Positions 61,000 to 64,000 of a DNA stretch of 64,000 nucleotides are shown here, piece after piece. Under the pieces are notes generated by a model that made no database searches, was not told the origin of the DNA, and saw only the letters and a list, made by a program, of their open reading frames with translations. The stretch spans positions 241,442-305,441 of the forward strand of contig CAJNDS010002720.1 in the NCBI GenBank assembly GCA_905221605.1. The letters are read 5' to 3'. Each line of letters opens with the position of its first letter. The first letter of the stretch is position 1. The translations under genes and the position numbers were made by a program. The DNA is from Symbiodinium natans (lineage: Eukaryota; Sar; Dinophyceae; Suessiales; Symbiodiniaceae).

Positions 61000-61599
61000 A
61001 GAGCTGAGCGCACACATGGCGTTGATGCACAGGCTGGCTGAGGGCGACTTTGAGGGGTTTAAGCAGGTAAGATTCGATGTTGAAGAGTCTGACGACGAGT
61101 TTGAGTTGATCCCTGCCAATGACAGCCCCAGAACAATCGCCCGAGACACTGCACACTCATCACCCAAGCTCAGCAATAGGCAAAGAAAAAAGGTGCGTCG
61201 TGGGATTCAGGAAATGGTTGCGGGAGACCGTGTGTTGCAGGCAATTGCTTTCAATGCTGCAGTGGCTACGGACCATATGATTGATTGCCTTCACCCCCAC
61301 TGAACCACTCTCACTGCAAATGGATATCAGAACCCCCCGATGCACAGGTGATCGGCGAGTCCATGGCCAATCTCGAGACGGGTGTGCCCGGTCTCGTTGT
61401 TGTGAGGGTTGACGCTCCCACCACCGAGGAGTTGTGTCTAGAGTGCGAGTGCCTAGCTGACACAGCTGGAGTGAGCATCGTCATGATCAGTCCTTACGGA
61501 TACCCCATGCTCGACAGCACTGCTGAAGTCAGGGGCGACTTGAGTATTTCCGGTGTAGGACCGAACATTGACGATGCACTTCAGGTTTTGTATGCATAG
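61000..61599 (+). pseudogene. Polyprotein spacer frames
   Basis: Two open frames: one to 61303 with DVEESDDEFELIPAND and SNRQRKKVRRGIQEMVAGDR, the next from 61285 to 61599 with VPGLVVVRVDAPTTEELCLE and IVMISPYGYPML. The second looks like an alpha/beta segment. They are separated by a stop and a frame change. Confidence 0.35.
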
Positions 61600-61614
61600 A
61601 CAGAGAGCTATGGT

Positions 61615-61829
61615 ATGAGTCCCAGGTGTTATTCAGACACAGAGAGTCGTGATTTCTGGGCCACATGTCGTGACATCTCACAAGAGCTCTATCTGAACTC
61701 CTACACCCGCAGTTGCTTTGTAGGATCAGGGGATCTAGACTCCGAAATGGAAGACCAAGAACTCATCCCCGATGAAGAAATGGCCGAGCTACAAAAAGAG
61801 CAAGACAATGGAGCGTCAGTGTTTACCCC

Positions 61830-61913
<84 letters not shown>

Positions 61914-62236
61914 AGCTCATTCGTGAGCAACTGTCCTTTCCAGGCACACCTGCATCGGAGGAGGAGCGCAGAGCAGCTTGGAGGTCGTTGCCACAGCGCA
62001 CCAGGGTAGCAATCAGGCGACGTCATAGAGCATTCGGTCATCAGTAAAGTCCTGGAGCAAGTTTTGATGCAAAGCAAGGCATCCAAGGAGTTCATCCTAG
62101 CCGCCCGCCTCCACAGGTGTAAGGCTGGTCTTGACACAGCGCCAATTCCAAGGACACCAGGTTCAGTTATGGATGAAGATGAGAGCATGGGAACCTTGTT
62201 AGCCCGCTTTGATGAGACCTCACCTTTCTATTCCTG
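61615..62236 (+). pseudogene. Integrase head (zinc-binding) interrupted by GA microsatellite
   Basis: One frame reads ESRDFWATCRDISQELYLNS and runs into a (GA)n array; past it another frame continues LIREQLSFPGTPASEEERRA and RTRVAIRRRHRAFGH, then after a one-base shift ISKVLEQVLMQSKASKEFIL and AARLHRCKAG. H-x3-H...C fits the H2C2 finger of copia integrases, but the last Cys is replaced by Gly. The catalytic D-D-E core that should follow is absent. Confidence 0.55.
61831..61911. repeat. (GA)n microsatellite in retroelement coding
   Basis: About 40 GA units coding Arg-Glu repeats in two frames. Expansion inside the polyprotein has probably changed the reading frame. Confidence 0.97.
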
Positions 62237-62239
62237 ACA

Positions 62240-62730
62240 CAGGACTCGGGAGGAAGCTCGCAAGGCCTTTGTGCACTTGGATTCGTCACGAAAGGTGGCT
62301 CGTGCATTGCAGAGGAACACGGCGCCCATGGAAATGGAGTACCAGGTGGGTGATCTAGTCATTCACCGGAGGGATACCTTGCCTGGGTCCACGTCCACTG
62401 TATGGTCAACAGCGAGCCTCGTGATAGGACGCGTTGTTGCACGAAGGGGTACCAGTACTCGTCAACCCTAGGAAGATGAGGCCAGCAGACGAGGTTGAGG
62501 TTGCTGCGCGACGTGTGTTGACAGGCGAACCAGTTTTGCCTGGATCCATTGTCAATGGCCCTGAGCAGCGCTACCTTGATGAGAGGGAGAGAGACCCGGT
62601 GACAGCACCGCCCACTCCGAGGCCGGCTGCAAAGGCGACGCCAGCACCTTCCACCCCTGTGATGATCTGCCCAAGCATCCAGTGCACCAATGACACCATC
62701 CACTTCAGCCGTTGGTCGCATCAGGAGTGA
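62240..62730 (+). pseudogene. Integrase C-terminal tail
   Basis: Reads EEARKAFVHLDSSRKVARAL, then MEMEYQVGDLVIHRRD (the Y-x-x-G-D-L-V strand of retroviral-type integrase tails), then in another frame LLHEGVPVLVNPRKMRPADE. In intact elements this follows the catalytic core by roughly 250 residues; here it follows the zinc-binding head almost directly, so the core has been deleted. Confidence 0.55.
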
Positions 62731-62841
62731 AGAGGTTCAAGCCAAAGATAAGACGGGCAGAGATCGTACACGATCTCCGCCGGGGCAAGACTCCGATGCA
62801 TTGATGCGCAGGGCACCGATCCTTTAGAAGCACAAGAGTTC

Positions 62842-63378
62842 GTGGAGGCACGAGCGTTTGAGACGAGCCATTGTCTCGAGTTGCTCAAGTTATGCAAGGA
62901 GAGCAAGCCCAAAAGAACCCGAAGGTCGATGCTTCAAGACGCGACAGAAGATGAGCTAGCCACAAGTTTTGGAGTTTACAGGCGCGGTGGTTTCGTCGGA
63001 GTATCCAACTCCACCAAACAGCACCCGCGTTTTGTGACTTATTTGAATTGCTTCTTGCGACACCACTGCGAGAAAGGCGGGTTCACCGAACCAACCTGGA
63101 ATGCGGTCCAAGTAAGGGAATCGCGAGCAGAGCTGCGCAAAGATAACTCCAATATGAAAGGCACGCGCAACTTCACCATGAGCTTAGGAGGTTATTCCAA
63201 AGGAGGTCACCTCTGGGTAGAAAACCCCCAGGGCGACACTGTGATTGACGTCTGTGGCAAGCTTGTTCCCGGAACTTTGCACTCCACTCGCGCCAAAGTC
63301 CCGCGGTTTGACCCAAAGAGACTCCACATGGTCGAACGTTACGGAGGTCAGAGATACAGAAAATTGGATTCACCATGA
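62842..63378 (+). pseudogene. Dioxygenase-like segment between integrase and reverse transcriptase
   Basis: A 178-codon open frame: TSFGVYRRGGFVGVSN, VTYLNCFLRHHCEK, ELRKDNSNMKGTRNFTMSLG and GGHLWVENPQGD. The N-x-x-G-T-x-N-x-T-x-S-L-G-x-[YF]-x-G-G-x-L-W-V-E pattern occurs in dinoflagellate retroelement polyproteins and resembles the 2-oxoglutarate/Fe(II) oxygenase fold, where an H-x-D begins the block. Here it reads R-K-D, so the first metal ligand appears lost. The role in the element is unknown. Confidence 0.5.
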
Positions 63379-63389
63379 ACCATCTGGGA

Positions 63390-64000
63390 AAGTTGCGCGC
63401 CGACGAACTCCAAATGTTGCGAGAGCTGGAATTCCCACAACCGCTTGCCCCGCAGCACCATGCACAGCACCCCCATCAGGAAGAGAACGAGCGTGTAGAT
63501 GACATGGGCTTCTTCGACGATGAAGCTGCGACAGGTTACTTGGCCTCACTACTGGACTACCGCAACAGTCCTGCCGAGGTACAGTTGGGGTTGGACGAGG
63601 CTATGGTTGCTGAGTGGACCAAGTACCAGGAATTCCACGCAGTGGTGCCCTGCTCAGAGAAGCAGGTGGAAGAGTTGCTTCGCCCAGGCCACATCTCTGC
63701 GTACCCACCAAGTGGGTGCTTACCGATAAGCACGAACACTTGAAGGGCACGCCCGGAAAGCGCCCTAAATACAAAGCTAGGCTCGTAGCTTGCGGCAACT
63801 TCGAGCAGGGGACATTAGGGCAGACTCCCCGACAGCTGAGCCAGAAGCACTAGCTTCATTTGTTCCTGGGCTTCGTCGTTAGGTTTGCGAGTCAAAGCAG
63901 CCGATATCACGAATGCCTACTTCCAAGGGAAGCCACTTGAGAGGTTGCTGATCCTCAAGGCACCTCGAAATCCCAAAGGTGTTCCTGACAAGGAGATTCA
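63390..64000 (+). pseudogene. Copia-type reverse transcriptase, N-terminal part
   Basis: EAMVAEWTKYQEFHAVVPCS is the usual lead-in; after a one-base shift near 63700, TKWVLTDKHEHLKGTPGKRP and KYKARLVACGNFEQ; after a second shift DSPTAEPEALASFVPGLRR; after a third VKAADITNAYFQG, LERLLILKAPR. A-D-I-T-N-A-Y-F-Q-G contains the first catalytic Asp of the RVT_2 family. Three frame changes within 300 bases make it non-functional. The window ends before the YVDD-type box. Confidence 0.75.

Larger units (their letters stand above)
57500..64000 (+). mobile_element. Ty1/copia-type retrotransposon, degenerate, cut by window end
   Basis: In order: gag-like (57895-58433), acidic and Gly/Lys-rich linker (58580-58995), a conserved F-G-x-x-K-G-x-T-Y-E segment (about 59180), charged spacer frames (59990-61600), zinc-binding head of integrase (to 62236), integrase tail (62240-62520), dioxygenase-like segment (62842-63378), reverse transcriptase (63390-end). 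Many frame changes and several in-frame stops show it is not active. No long terminal repeat could be recognised on the left; the right part lies outside the window. There are no telomere-type arrays inside, unlike the flanking DNA. Confidence 0.8.

Noticed and set aside
1-64000. Dinoflagellate spliced-leader relics, tRNA, rRNA, snRNA genes, CRISPR
   Set aside because: I looked for the GGCTCAAG tail of the spliced leader and found only partial matches (for example 34274) without the upstream part. No rRNA or tRNA-like segments or CRISPR-type spaced repeats were seen by eye; a covariance-model search would be needed to exclude small RNAs.

Overview
The window looks like nuclear DNA of a dinoflagellate, most likely of the Symbiodinium/Suessiales type. 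Four things point there: a plant/alga-type heptamer (TTTAGGG/CCCTAAA) all over the window; exons that join in frame only with GT, GC and GA donors and AG|G acceptors; a ubiquitin-like + RCC1-like repeat protein of a kind common in dinoflagellates; and dinoflagellate-style Ty1/copia and Mutator-like elements. The genes I could assemble all lie on the + strand. There are no bacterial operons, CRISPR arrays, rRNA or tRNA genes that I could see.

Layout. 1-14.5 kb: hundreds of short telomere-type arrays in both orientations, separated by short unique islands. Some islands read as small exons (chain 3304-5510, possibly to 7138). 14.5-20.5 kb: a block almost free of arrays with a decayed Mutator-like DNA transposon (transposase pieces 16967-19846). 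20.5-29.5 kb: arrays and exon-like islands again. 29.5-44.5 kb: the best gene in the window, 17 exons (29520-44495) that splice in frame into 495 residues: an N-terminal ubiquitin-like domain followed by nine complete RCC1-like repeats and a final half repeat. 46.8-51.9 kb: a 1.5-kb orphan exon, then exons of a P-loop GTPase-like protein with a PDZ-like segment. 52-53.6 kb: CT-rich and AT microsatellites. 53.8-55.4 kb: four exons of an unrecognised gene. 55.5-57.5 kb: arrays and a dispersed repeat. 57.5-64 kb: a frameshifted copia-type retrotransposon (gag, linker, remnant integrase, a dioxygenase-like segment, reverse transcriptase), cut by the window end.

The main observation is that telomere-type arrays are intronic and polarised. 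In the 17-exon gene no exon contains an array, while 15 of 16 introns do. The array nearest the donor is usually TTTAGGG and the one nearest the acceptor is usually CCCTAAA, so many introns carry inverted telomere-like repeats and could fold into a stem that brings the splice sites together. One intron (38017-38266) is bounded by an exact 7-bp direct repeat containing both splice sites, as expected for insertion of a mobile intron (introner). Small foldback elements (MITE-like) also sit inside introns. I could not search databases; exon models rest on reading frame, splice-site consistency and family consensus.
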